Shown here piece after piece: positions 1-10,438 of a DNA stretch of 64,000 nucleotides; within the stretch, counting starts at the first letter, position 1, and each line of letters opens with the position of its first letter. This DNA comes from Emmonsiellopsis sp. PD_33 (lineage: Eukaryota; Ascomycota; Eurotiomycetes; Onygenales; Ajellomycetaceae). The notes beneath the pieces were generated by a model that made no database searches, was not told the DNA's origin, and saw only the letters and a program-made list of their open reading frames with translations. The position numbers and the translations under genes were made by a program. The DNA lies in NCBI GenBank assembly GCA_032988165.1, contig JANTQF010000114.1, positions 39,610 through 103,609 on the forward strand, given 5' to 3'.

Positions 1-1936
1 GAGAGGTCGCAGAAGGGCTGGATCGACCGGAAGTAGAGGTCTATTGGCTGCCAGAGGAGGAAGAGGATTATTCCAATGAAGGCGGGGATAAAACTGTAGA
101 GGAAGTTGGAGGAGGAGAAGCCGGTAAATGAGGGTAGTGTGGGGAGGAGGGGGAGGAAGCCGTCCCTAATAGAGCGGTTGACGAATGAGACGACAACGAA
201 CGCGATCATTAGGATAAGCGTGATGACGATCCATGCTACAACGCATGTGTCTCGTAGGAACCAGGCTGTCCAGCGATATCGGACGAAGGGGGAGTGGATG
301 TTTCTTTCAAATGAATCCTTCGTGTTTAGATGTTGTCTCTCAATATCGACATGGTCTGGTACAGAAGTTTCAGATACCCGTTTTGGACTATGAGATTGGC
401 TCAAAGCCTCCTTGTCTCCAGACACATTCTCTTCACATATACCGTATAAAAATTCCTGGTCGTTTGCTTCTGTGGCCCAGTAGCCCAATCGTAGTGTGCG
501 TGGTGTCATATCCTGCTGCACGGCTGTCGAAATCTCGGTCCGATGGAATTGATCCAACGAGTTGGATCTTTGAATCAGTGGGATAATGTCGGCTATGCAA
601 ACGGGATCCCACAAAAGCCCGCTGTTTCGCCGGTTGAAACGAAACATAAGCCCAAGCAATGCAATCACAAGGAGTGCATATACACCTGCCAGCGTTGCAG
701 CCACGCCTTGAATAGCTGTCCATCGAAATCCACGGATACCAGATTCAGAATAGAAGCGGGCTACGAAAACAGAACTTTGTAGAGGTACCGTGAAAAGATT
801 GACCGCCCATATTATAAACAGACAAAATCCAGTCAGTGGCTCTCCTTGCCAGAAATGGGACAGGTCTGGCAAGATGAAATTTCGTGGGAGAATGCGGAAC
901 TTTTGCAGGGCGTTATCTGATCCGCGCTCTGAGGCTAGAATGGAGAAGGGGAGGATCCGGTAGACAGCTGATTGTACGATGAAGAGGAAGATCGTGAGGA
1001 TAATGGCGAGTAACTGGGGGAGGAATTGGAACACGAAATACCGCGAACCACCCAGTCCTTCATATGCCCAGAGACCGCCGTGTTTTTGGGACCAGACAGT
1101 GCAGAATGTAAGTGCGGCCATCATGGCCAGGGAAAATATAACGAGAAGTATAAGCGTTAGAGGTCGAAGAGCAAAGGGTAAAAAGGTAAGTTCGGGGTAT
1201 CTGAAGCCGTCGACAGGGGGCGTGACTGGTCGTAGTATATTTGAAGCTAATAATCGGTCAGTAAATGTATGGCAAAACGTCAAAGATGGAAACAAGGTCC
1301 TAACATACCTGGTGGACCATTCCGTTCTACGCTTTGCCGTTCCGTCTTCTGCTGTTCCACAGGCTGCGTAGTAGAAGTGTAATATCCCAACCCCTCATCT
1401 GGCACGATGCGTTCAACAGGATACTCAGTACTGACAACCGAGCCATGTCGACCTTCGCCCAACAGCTCTTCGTCTCGGGTCAATTGATCAATAGCAAATC
1501 TGATATATGGTGAATCGTCCACACCAGGAGTTGGCGTGCCGTTATCAGTCACCCTATTGCCATTCGCGGAACCTGCAGCAACCGTATTCCGTCTTGATCC
1601 TCCACCGGTGCCCCCGCCATTACCGTTGCGAGCAGGGTGTGACAGGCCCCTTGTTACTGCATCTTGGAAATTCGAACTAGCCATGTTTGTATCCGTATTC
1701 CGCGCGGGTGAAGGTCGTCGAGTTGGCGGTGTCTCATACCGCACAACAGTTACCTTGCTGCGGTTTGAATTTTGGGAGTTTTGGGATATATCTGAGAAGG
1801 AGTAGTAGTCATCGGAGGCGGCGATGGATTGCTGAGACGTGGAGTGTATTAATTGGGGTTGATTTGCTGTGGTTGAAGAGGGCACGTCAGTGAATGGTTT
1901 CCTGCCATTGATTGCCCTGGGGTCCGCTCGACTCAC
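1..1936 (-). CDS. DUF3433-type multi-pass membrane protein, 3' part beyond the left edge
   Basis: Two exons are visible: 1310-1936 plus one base (1309), and 1-1246, joined by an intron at 1247-1308 (donor GTATGT, acceptor TTAG). The first 209 residues are polar and low in complexity (Ser, Asn, Gly). After the splice comes FRYPELTFLPFALRP, followed by hydrophobic segments and LLWDPVCIADIIPLIQRSN. These resemble the repeated half-modules of fungal DUF3433 proteins: a membrane pair, then a short DPSSIA-like motif. A second module begins with YRWTAWFLRDT and runs off the left edge at LLWQPIDLYFRSIQPF. The family sits in membranes and has no established biochemical role. The start at 1936 is the first ATG of the open frame. 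The C-terminus lies outside the window, so total length is unknown. Family assignment is by eye from motifs. Confidence 0.75.
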
Positions 1937-2772
1937 ATTTAACGGCTTTTAGGTTGGCGGGATCTGGAGCTGGGGGCATAGCGGACATAGAGCAAGCAAA
2001 AAAATAGCAAAAATAAAAATGGCAGCAAAACAGCAAAAAATCCAAGGATGCCGGAGTCAGAAAGTGTCAGTCATAGTAGTCATGATCATGTCAAGCAAAA
2101 GCGAAGCGAAAACAAAATCAAGAAAACTTAATCATGATCCCACTGGGACACGCAAGTATTAATGGGCCCCCAGCCCTGCATTTGTACTGTGACGCGGTGG
2201 GATATGCCGGTGGTTGGTATTTGCGGCGGGCTGGGAGGTTGGGCATACGACAGCCCAGCACCCCAGCCACCGAACACAACCGTGGCAGCCGCCCATTTGG
2301 CGAATGGATACCGCCTATTTTCGTCATTTCCATGTGCCCAATATTAGCTCGTTTCGCTGATAGGTTAGCCCATAACTATTTCAGGGCATTCCCAGCCTGA
2401 AATTCGCTTCCCTGGAGGGTGTTGGTCTCTATCCAGAGTTGATGTCGTCGTTGAAGTAGACTGCGCACGGACCAGCGCTGAAGTCACGGGAAAATCTAAT
2501 CTATGCGCTAGCCCACCCTGGGACTAGCGGCGGGACAGGTTCCAAAAATTTGACAGCCAATCAGAGTTCAGATATAAAAAAAGGCGGGGGATGTTTCTTT
2601 CTCTTGACAATGTTTGGCTGAGTTTGAAGTAAAACAAAGCCAAACGGCCAGCAATATCACACTGAAATGTTCACGAATCACAAGGCTAGTTCGATGCAAT
2701 CTAACGCCACATTGTAACAAATTACCGGTTAAGCTTCTTCAGGCCTAGGTATCAATCAACCAGCCTGCGTCC
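1937..2772. other. intergenic, promoter side of the DUF3433 gene
   Basis: This stretch separates the start of the DUF3433 gene from the 3' end of the single-pass membrane protein gene. I see short overlapping open frames around 2118-2400 on both strands with no family resemblance and no splice continuity, so I treat it as non-coding. An A-rich run lies near 2000-2040. Confidence 0.6.
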
Positions 2773-5094
2773 TCATTTACGAAACAACTTCTTCAGCTTA
2801 AAACTGCTTCCCTCACCACTTATTGGACGCCTTGCTTTCAAGTTCTTAACCTCCTCGTATATCCCATTGAACCCACGAACAATCGACGCCCGTCTTGATG
2901 CGCGGCCATCTCCCGCAACCGCTGGGCCGACAGCAGTAGCAGCAAGCGCGTCCTCCTCAGCAGCCCTCATTTCCTGTACATGCCGGCCAAGAATACTATC
3001 TTGCATCACAGGTTGGTCGGGCGGGGGTATCCTACCTCCTTCAGCTTGCATACGATCCGGCTCGGCTTCCCGCTCGCGAAACATGCTGTAGTCGTATGTC
3101 TCTGGCACACTCGCATCGTCGTAGATAGATGATGCGACAGGGTGGTTCCTGTAAAATATTTCTTCATGCGAAGGGGCCTGGTTGCACTTGTGGCATGTAT
3201 CCCGTCCTTCATCCGGAGCTTGGTTCATCAAGGGCAGGGCCGGATTGCTTTGGCTGTACCTCCGTGAATATGGGTAGAACTCCTGCGCGTTATTTCGCTC
3301 GTGGGCACTTCGACCTGGCCTGGGTGTGGTGATAGATCCTGATCCGCTGCGTTGGAGTGTACGGTGGTACTCCTCGCGGTCGGAATGGCTTGTTCCTACA
3401 TATCGATTCGCACGGGTCCAGTCTTTCTGAGCGATTGGAGGTGTAAGATTGTTGTGCCTGTGCTCATCTGCAGCTCGGTCCATCCCCCTTCTGTCGACCT
3501 GCTTGCCCTTCCCTTCATCCCTATCCCCTAAAAACGACAACCGAGATAACATCCTAGGTAATGGGGTTGATGTCGACTTCCTGATGTTTAATGGAGAAGG
3601 CTCGAGAGTTCCACCAGAAGGACCCCCATGAGCCTTTGGGGTGTCGCGTCCGAATTTCTGATCCATAAGTACCCACCGTCTTAACATCTGACTGATATTG
3701 GCGTCCGAATCTCTAGTGGTATCGGATGGCAACCTGCTTTCACTTGCTTCGCCGTTATAATTCTGGTTTAGCAAACTGCTCTTTGGATATCTAGCTGGCT
3801 TCGGAGCCGTAATTGTCGCCGAACTTGATGCGCTGCCCTGAACAATATCCATTGGGGATCCGGATCTTGAACCTTGTAGACCATGTTGTCTCCTATCCCT
3901 CGTCCTCAGAGAATCTTCCCGTGGGAAAAAAGGATCCGATCCCGGCATATCGCGAACATTCCGCGTCGCACTCCGCTGCTCATGCATCCCCCTCGAAAAC
4001 GGGTGACCAGGGCTATATGCGCTCCCACAGGAGGAACACATCCTTTGTCCATCCTCACTATATAAATGACCATTCCTAGATCCTGATCTAGAACCCCATT
4101 CCCCAGGCAATGGAGATACACAATCCCTAGCTTCTCCCTGCAAGATATCACCGCTGCTGGTTCCCATATGTTGCCGGGAGAAGTCATCACGGTGCCTCTC
4201 TATTTGGTGGCTTGGACCAGCGTGCTCGTGCTCGGGTTCACTGGGCATATGGGCGTACCTCTCGATTATCGATGCGACGGAAGTCGATGGGGGACGCAGA
4301 ATCGGCCGCTTTGTAGGGGGTCTGCGATGAGAAAGCACAGAATCTGGGTCCGTTATATCTCTATCTTGAGGAGCCATTGCAGACGACGCTTCAGCCCGAC
4401 TACCATGGCCGTGGGAATTATTCGATGGATGACTGTGGCCAGCAGCAACCCGGTAGGAGCCCGCCTCTGCTACGTAATTATGCGTAGAGGCATCTCGAGA
4501 TGGAGCGCGCTGTACATCTGAACGCACACCTCCCAAACCTTCGGCAATTCTTGGCGGATTATCCTGCTGTGGCACCCGTTGGAAACCACTGCTGTCCACC
4601 AGCGACCTGCAGTATTTGCAGCGTTTGGGTCGCCTACTCCTGCAAGCGCATATCAAAGCTAAAAATAAAGCAGCAAAGGCTATAACCGACACCGCAGCAA
4701 GTGCGATTGGAGGTATCCCTTTAGGACAAGAGAAGGGCTCAGGCCCTAAAGACGACGTAGGCTGAGGTAGGCTTTGGCTGCGACTGGGGCTGGGGCTGGG
4801 GCTGGGGCTGGAGCTAGAGCTGGATGTTGGTTCGGATGTGAAGGTAGAAGACGATGTTATTGACGTTGGTTTGGGATTTGATGCTGTAGAGGTTGACGAG
4901 GGAGCAGCAGGAGGATCTACAGTAACAGTTACAGGCACAGTTATCGTAGTTGCCGACCCATCCCTGGGCGAAGACCGCGTTGAGGTCAGAAACTGCTCCG
5001 AAAGCTCAGGGACGTTGACCTCACGGCCAATCTTTGCCGCATTTTTCCCGCGAGCTGATGCATTTGCTGTGTTTGGCTTGGTATATGGGGCCAT
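2773..5094 (-). CDS. single-pass membrane protein with Ser/Thr/Pro-rich ectodomain and long disordered tail
   Basis: One intronless frame. The ATG at 5094 is preferred over the in-frame ATG at 5145 because its context reads CACCATGGC; this gives 773 residues. No cleavable signal peptide is evident. Residues about 45-125 are rich in Thr, Ser and Pro with an (SP)n run encoded by a hexanucleotide repeat at about 4788-4815. Residues about 127-150 form one hydrophobic helix followed by a basic stop-transfer stretch (CRSRRPKRCKYC). The remaining 600 residues are polar and disordered, with Arg/Ser/His-rich sequence and three CxxC pairs. The layout recalls fungal surface stress sensors and Axl2-like proteins, but no WSC or cadherin domain is present. 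Function unknown. Confidence 0.75.
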   Translation of the reverse strand: MAPYTKPNTANASARGKNAAKIGREVNVPELSEQFLTSTRSSPRDGSATTITVPVTVTVDPPAAPSSTSTASNPKPTSITSSSTFTSEPTSSSSSSPSPSPSPSRSQSLPQPTSSLGPEPFSCPKGIPPIALAAVSVIAFAALFLALICACRSRRPKRCKYCRSLVDSSGFQRVPQQDNPPRIAEGLGGVRSDVQRAPSRDASTHNYVAEAGSYRVAAGHSHPSNNSHGHGSRAEASSAMAPQDRDITDPDSVLSHRRPPTKRPILRPPSTSVASIIERYAHMPSEPEHEHAGPSHQIERHRDDFSRQHMGTSSGDILQGEARDCVSPLPGEWGSRSGSRNGHLYSEDGQRMCSSCGSAYSPGHPFSRGMHEQRSATRNVRDMPGSDPFFPREDSLRTRDRRQHGLQGSRSGSPMDIVQGSASSSATITAPKPARYPKSSLLNQNYNGEASESRLPSDTTRDSDANISQMLRRWVLMDQKFGRDTPKAHGGPSGGTLEPSPLNIRKSTSTPLPRMLSRLSFLGDRDEGKGKQVDRRGMDRAADEHRHNNLTPPIAQKDWTRANRYVGTSHSDREEYHRTLQRSGSGSITTPRPGRSAHERNNAQEFYPYSRRYSQSNPALPLMNQAPDEGRDTCHKCNQAPSHEEIFYRNHPVASSIYDDASVPETYDYSMFREREAEPDRMQAEGGRIPPPDQPVMQDSILGRHVQEMRAAEEDALAATAVGPAVAGDGRASRRASIVRGFNGIYEEVKNLKARRPISGEGSSFKLKKLFRK
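4788..4815. repeat. GGGGCT-type hexanucleotide repeat inside a CDS
   Basis: About four tandem copies of a TGGGGC/GGGGCT unit, grading into GGAGCT and AGAGCT variants to the right. On the minus strand they encode the Ser-Pro run just outside the membrane helix. Such an array could vary in length between strains. Confidence 0.8.
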
Positions 5095-5317
5095 GGTGGG
5101 ATCAAGGCGATGGACGCAAGAAAGGAGATACCAGGGCGAGAGCAACGATGGCTGAGCGAGGGGAATGGCAAGTCACATAAAGCGAAAGGAAGCATTGTGA
5201 AATGGAAAGCTGTGCTGTAGTGAGACAACTGGAGCAAAAGAACAAGGAGGAAATTGAATGCTAGATTCCCAGTAAAGATGTGATACGGTTACTAGGGATA
5301 ACAGTTAATTGTGAGGC

Positions 5318-5384
5318 TTAAATGGGGAAGCCAAATTCACCATTTCATCAAAGAAAATCATGGAATTTTGGCTTCCCCATTTAA
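5318..5384. repeat. near-perfect inverted repeat (hairpin) in an intergenic spacer
   Basis: The arm at 5318-5337 (TTAAATGGGGAAGCC...) is repeated in reverse complement at 5364-5384, with one extra T in the right arm. The 26-bp spacer is AT-rich. It lies between the start of the single-pass membrane protein gene and the 3' end of the K+ channel gene, both on the minus strand. It could be a transcript hairpin near the channel 3' end or the relic of a small inverted-repeat element. The rest of 5095-5649 shows nothing else. Confidence 0.8.
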
Positions 5385-5649
5385 AAAGAAGAAAAGCGAT
5401 TGATGGTGCAACCCAAGGTTGATGAAAACAAAATAAACAAAATAGTAAAACTGGAAGTATAATTGTGGAGTGAAACATTGTATCTTAAATGTCTTTCAGG
5501 CACTAAAAATATCCCGGAACGCTTGTGGCTTTGTCAGAGTGGTAAGCAAAGGAAAGATTCTGAAAACAGCAAGCGTAAAGAGATCGCGAACAAACATAGA
5601 TAAAGGTAGAGTGTAGGCGAAAACTCACCCGACAGATGCGATCTCATAA

Positions 5650-7847
5650 TCAAGATATTACATGGTTTTGGGAGGGTTGGGCGCGGCCGTTGCGCGCTTC
5701 GCTTGTGTTCTCCTCGCTCTGGATCGTGAGCTCATGTTCCAGTGTAGATGAGAGAGCTTCAAAAAGCCATTGCGCTTCATCCTGATCGCCCATAAGTGGA
5801 CTTCTCGGTCCGATCCAGCTCCATTTTCTCCCTTTACCCTTCGATTCTTCAGCCGTGATCGAGGGTTCAAGGCCGATTTGGGGGCCCTGCGGTTCGTCGA
5901 GTTGAGCAACTGGAACATTTATATAACTTGAACACGATTCAGTTTTCCCAACAAGGGATAAGTAGTAGTGCCATTCATCATACGAATACTTCCTCGGTGG
6001 GGTGGAACCTAAATCTCCGTAGAGCTTGCGTATTTCGCGAATCAGGAGGTGCTGTCGGTGGCGGGGATTTTGAGCGGCTTTTTTGATATGTTTTTCTCTG
6101 TGTTCAAGTTCTTGTTGTTCCCGCCGTCCCCGTGGCCCAAGATAACTTATTGTGGTGTCTTCATTTTGACTCCTGAACGATAACGTATGGACAATCAAAT
6201 CCCGTGAGGTGCTAGAAGTCCAACTCTTCAGTTTGTGGACAGGAGACATCATACGGTCTTTGAAGCTCATATCCCCGGGAAGAACGGTTAGTTCGCCGGC
6301 ATAGTTGGTAGCATCGTCAAGAAACTTTGCAATGGTGCCTCCCATGCTAGAAATAAGGATTGTCATCGTAGGAATGGCAAGTAAAGACCAGAAAACGAAA
6401 AAAGGCTTTCCCCATGTCATTTTAGGCACGAAATCGCCATAGCCAATCGTGAGAAGAGATGTATAGGCGAAATATAAAGATTCGAAATAGGTCCAACCCT
6501 GTTGTCGTTGTGACAGGAAAAAGGCCAGCGCACCAAGCGTCCACAATCCTAACCATGCCGTGATAGCTATGGCAAGCATAACCCACTTTAGTTTCAACGA
6601 GGTAATTTCATGAATTTTGCGCATGAGATAAAACTCCTCTTCCTGACGCTGAGCCTCGGAGAGCAGGACCGGATCGGAAATCGGGGGAAGCTTTATCCAC
6701 GGAACCCCACCCTTGCCTGTCCTCACTTTCTTCGCGATGCGTCTCCTAGCCAGCTCCGTGCGCCTGGCAATAATTGCCTTCTTCCCTCGCTCTAGCATTA
6801 GATCTCTGATTGATGACACGACTAAAGCAAGAGTCAAAATTCCTCCTACAGCATAAGGGAAAAGCAGTCCTCGCCCGGTATGGGTCTTGGGAGCGAAATC
6901 TCCAAATCCATCGGTAAGTAAAGTGATGTCGGCCCAGTATACTGCGTCCAGGTAATTCCAGTCCTCTAGACGAGCGTAAATGGCCGCGCCACCAAGCAAG
7001 TAAACAATCCAAATGATGGTCTGTAACATCAGCGACCTTTGATTTGTTGTCAGGCGAAATTCTCTGCTGTAGTGATGCCTTCTTGCCCCGATTACCGTAA
7101 TGACCATAAGGGACGAGATCAGGAAGTAAAGGGCCGCAGCAATAATAGCATAATAGTATGCTTGAGTCATGACGCGGTTGGTCATGTTCGAAGAGTGGCG
7201 CAAGAGCGCTGCCAAGCAAACCAGGAGTATGGAGGATATGTACCATCCACCAATAGTGATAGGCTGAGCAATTGGAAAAGACAATCGTCGGGCCATGTTG
7301 AGCAAAAGGGAGAAGTTTGATATCAGCGCAAATGCTAGAGATACCGAATTGATGGCGATTGCCCTGGAAGACCTATGGTATTAGCAAATATCCCAAGAGA
7401 ATGTATATAGGGCGAAATGTCAGCACAACCATTTGGGGTCCTCAACGAAATATGCATCATCTTGTGATTTCCCAGGAGGGATTTCGGCGCGCCATTCTTG
7501 CGCTAGAGAACAGATGCTGAAAGCGCTCGCTGTTGGCCCAAATGTGCCCTGTTCATGTTAGATTTGCTCTTCGGATGGCTTATTTCACCCGCGGCTTTTC
7601 TGGGGAAGAGGTGTAAACGAGGTGCTTCATCACGGAAGAAAAAAAAGGAAAGAGAGAGAGAGGGAAGACAGCATACAGCCAGCAACGGAAACGCAGTGCT
7701 TGCGAACCACCAACGCGTCTCCAATGGAACCTCGCGGGTTCCCAGCGTAGCAGAGGAAGGAAATCCCGCATCAGAAGGGTTTCTCTCGTGGCCATCCACC
7801 TCTCTGCTAGAAGAAGGGGGATCCGCAGCACTAGTTTCGGCGTCCAT
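5650..7847 (-). CDS. TOK-type two-pore outward-rectifier potassium channel
   Basis: Three exons: 7677-7847, 7430-7548 and 5650-7372. Introns have donors GTATGC and GTTGTG and acceptors CAG and TAG; the frames join exactly and give 670 residues. The N-terminal part reads TRWWFASTAFPLLAGTFGP, a start typical of filamentous fungal TOK channels, followed by IPPG and a WSSRAIAINSVSLAFALISN membrane segment. Two pore loops are clear: LLTDGFGDFAP (filter at about 250-255) and LLTIGYGDFVP (about 405-410). The order of helices fits the eight-helix TOK topology (six helices, pore, two helices, pore). The family passes K+ outward across the plasma membrane and sets membrane potential. The first filter has Asp and Phe where TIGLGD or TVGYGD is common. 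The tail is polar and cytosolic. An upstream in-frame ATG at 7913 is possible but less likely. Confidence 0.93.
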
Positions 7848-8456
7848 GTTGAATATGAAATGTGCCCTGAAGATCCCAAGAGCAGATAAGGGAAAGAAAA
7901 GGTGCGAAGCCAACTAGGGCTGGCTCGCCTCCACACTTGTAGGCTCGTGATGGAATCATCCGCTGAAATAATATTGACCCGGGGATGTTGTAGGTATGCG
8001 GTGTCACGGCCAATGCATCTTGCCACCACACCACTCAATGGAGGTGAGGTGTGTTGCAGAATCTTGAATCGAGGAGGCTGGTGTGGGATGATCGAGATGC
8101 AGCAAGGATCATGTGATGGCGGAGGGTTGGGTGGTGACTAAGCTGTGAGGTAATCCTTGGCACTCCACCCCGCTCCTCCCCTATTTATTTACCTCCAAGC
8201 ATGCGGAACGAAGTATCATTGCGTGGATGAGACAATGGAAGACGGGAAATAGGACAAAGAGCGGGATTAAACAACTATATTTCATATCCAGACCCTAACA
8301 TCCAATTAACTCCCAGAATCGTATCCCAATAGCCATCCATCCTTCCAAGACCCCGTCCCCTCCTGTCTATTTCCACCCGACAATCTGTTAAGTATTGAAC
8401 AGTACAACAAACTCCAGATCTATCCCAAATGGAAAAAAATACCCTGCCTAGAAGAT
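7848..8456. other. intergenic, K+ channel promoter
   Basis: This is the spacer between the K+ channel start and the 3' end of the P-loop ATPase gene, both on the minus strand. Open frames here are antisense or upstream extensions of the channel first exon. No RNA gene or repeat was recognised. Confidence 0.6.
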
Positions 8457-10438
8457 TCAAACATCTGCTAAAATACTCCGTCCCCCGTCTGTAGTGACAC
8501 GCTTTCTAATTCGAATTCGCGCATATTTCGCCCCCAGTTCTTTCACCTGCAAGGGGCGGAGCGTGGATGTAACCGCCCCATCGGTCCCAGCTGAGCTAAC
8601 CTCATCACCCTTTTCGCGTGCTAGATCGAGCATTGCACTGGGACAGAAGACTAACGCCTCTCCAGTTCGCAATGTGACGATTCGAGAAAATAGGCCGTCC
8701 GAGGTATACGTGGACTCGCCGTCGAACACCGCTCCTGCAAGATGACCCCTGAGCGTCTTATACCATGCTGGGGACGTGAATCTGTGCACGATGGTCACAT
8801 TACACAAATCAAGAAGACTCAAGGAAAGCGTGGGCTCCTGAGTTGCAATGATGACACGCGTTGCGAGATGGCGCTGTTGGCGGACGATGGACAGAAGGCT
8901 GTCCGTCAAGTTGATCGCTTCACGGCTATTCGTCGTCAAGAACTAGTTGAATATTACAGATTAGCAAAACTGGACATGGGGCTAGGGGGCTAACTATGGA
9001 AAATACTGACTTTATGGGCCTCGTCCAATGCGACAATTCGCCCACTTTCGCTCCGCCGTTCCATAAAGATACTCAGACCGATGTTGAAAAGAGAGCACGC
9101 ATCATTCTCGTCCACGAACGGACAACTCAGGTCAATGATAGTTAGAGATCCCTTAGGGAAATCCCAAACATTTTCCTCAGGCAGCGCAGGATTGGTTGTG
9201 CGGTATTTCCCTAGCATGCCAGTTGATGGCTTCTGAAGGAACGATTCCAGTAACTGAAGACGCATCTCCAGTGGTCCATTTTGGTCCTTGGTAAACCGGG
9301 CTTCCCGGAGACGGGACCTAAATTCCTGGAAATCTATTCCACGACGACCTTGGGATTGTTCGGCCATCTCTCGCAGTACTTTTGTTACAACCTGGTTTTA
9401 TCATCAGCATGGGTGTGATTAATTGGCAAAAATAACATTACTTACCTCCATGTACAACGGCGTTGTACCATTGCCACTGACAGCCATCAGATCTTTCATC
9501 ATACCAAGAGTCAACTGGTCCTCCCGAAAGTACATTCGCGAAACTTTCGGTCGTTGGGCCCCCTCCGGCAAACCAGGTAAATTGGCATATAACTCGGCCA
9601 TATGCGCATAATTGCTGGGCGAGACTAAAACACGAACCGGAATCTTAGTCGACAGATACGCAGCCTCACACAGCTGTCCAGTCTCGATGCCCGTAAACTT
9701 GTCGTAATGTAGAACAAGCCCAGTCAACGGCGACGACACATTCCCGGTACAAGACGGCTGCAGCAGCGAATTCTCCAACATGCAAGAGAGCGTGTGACTC
9801 TTTCCGCTCCCCTGGCTTCCACAAATGAACGTACTCCATGGAGCATTCACATTGGCATAGACCAAATTCGTCGATCTCCGAAAATGGTTCTCCGTCATCC
9901 CCTCCCCGTCCACGCGTCCATAAGTCTCCGTTCTCATGCCCATGAGCGCGTACTGAGGCAGAATATCATCTTGTCCATGATGCTGCAAGGACATTTTGAC
10001 GCCCGAAGAAAATAATGGCGTGGTGCGAATTTCTTCCATGCGAGCAACATTTTCGTCTTCATCGCTGGATGCAAACCGGTCGTCGTTTTCGATTAGCGCA
10101 AGGTGTTCGGCAACCTTTGGGATCGCGGCCATCGTGGTTGACATCTTTCGTGTCGTGGAGGAAATTGGTGCCGCTCGGGACACTATGTTGCTGCTGTGGT
10201 GGTTGCTATTCTTCGCCTTCTTCTTGTTGACCTTGTGATGTTTCTTCTTGCCGCCGTTTGCACTCCTCTCCTGCTGATGACCCTCTGGCGCGCCTGATTG
10301 GGGTTTTTGTTTTTGCTTCATAATTGCTGCGCGGATTTGTCTGCCCTTATCATGGGAAGGTTGGTCTGGTTGGAGGCCTCCAATTGTATTCTGGACCAGG
10401 CCGGATGATGTAGGAAGTGGGAAGAAAGCAGGAGACAA
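8457..10438 (-). CDS. HerA/VirB4-like P-loop ATPase, conserved fungal hypothetical
   Basis: Three exons: 9446-10438, 9011-9391 and 8457-8942, joined in frame by introns with donors GTAAGT and GTCAGT; product 619 residues. Residues 40-130 are basic and low in complexity (KKKHHKVNKKKAKN), which could be a nuclear signal. The ATPase core starts near 185, with Walker A GSQGSGKS at about 207-214. Then come LTIIDLSCPFVD and a Walker B VALDEAHK ending at about 458. A later QQRHLATRVIIATQEP resembles the sensor/arginine region of HerA-like ATPases, followed by LLDLCNVTIVHRFTSPAW. The ALDEAH and TQEP motifs are typical of the HerA/FtsK superfamily, which moves DNA or protein. The role in fungi is unknown. 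The start could also be the ATG at 10321; the sequence does not decide. The call of the ATPase fold is firm, the subfamily less so. Confidence 0.8.

Noticed and set aside
7580..8038. Alternative minus-strand frames over the K+ channel first exon
   Set aside because: The channel N-terminus in another frame matches the family exactly and splices in frame, so these are shadows.
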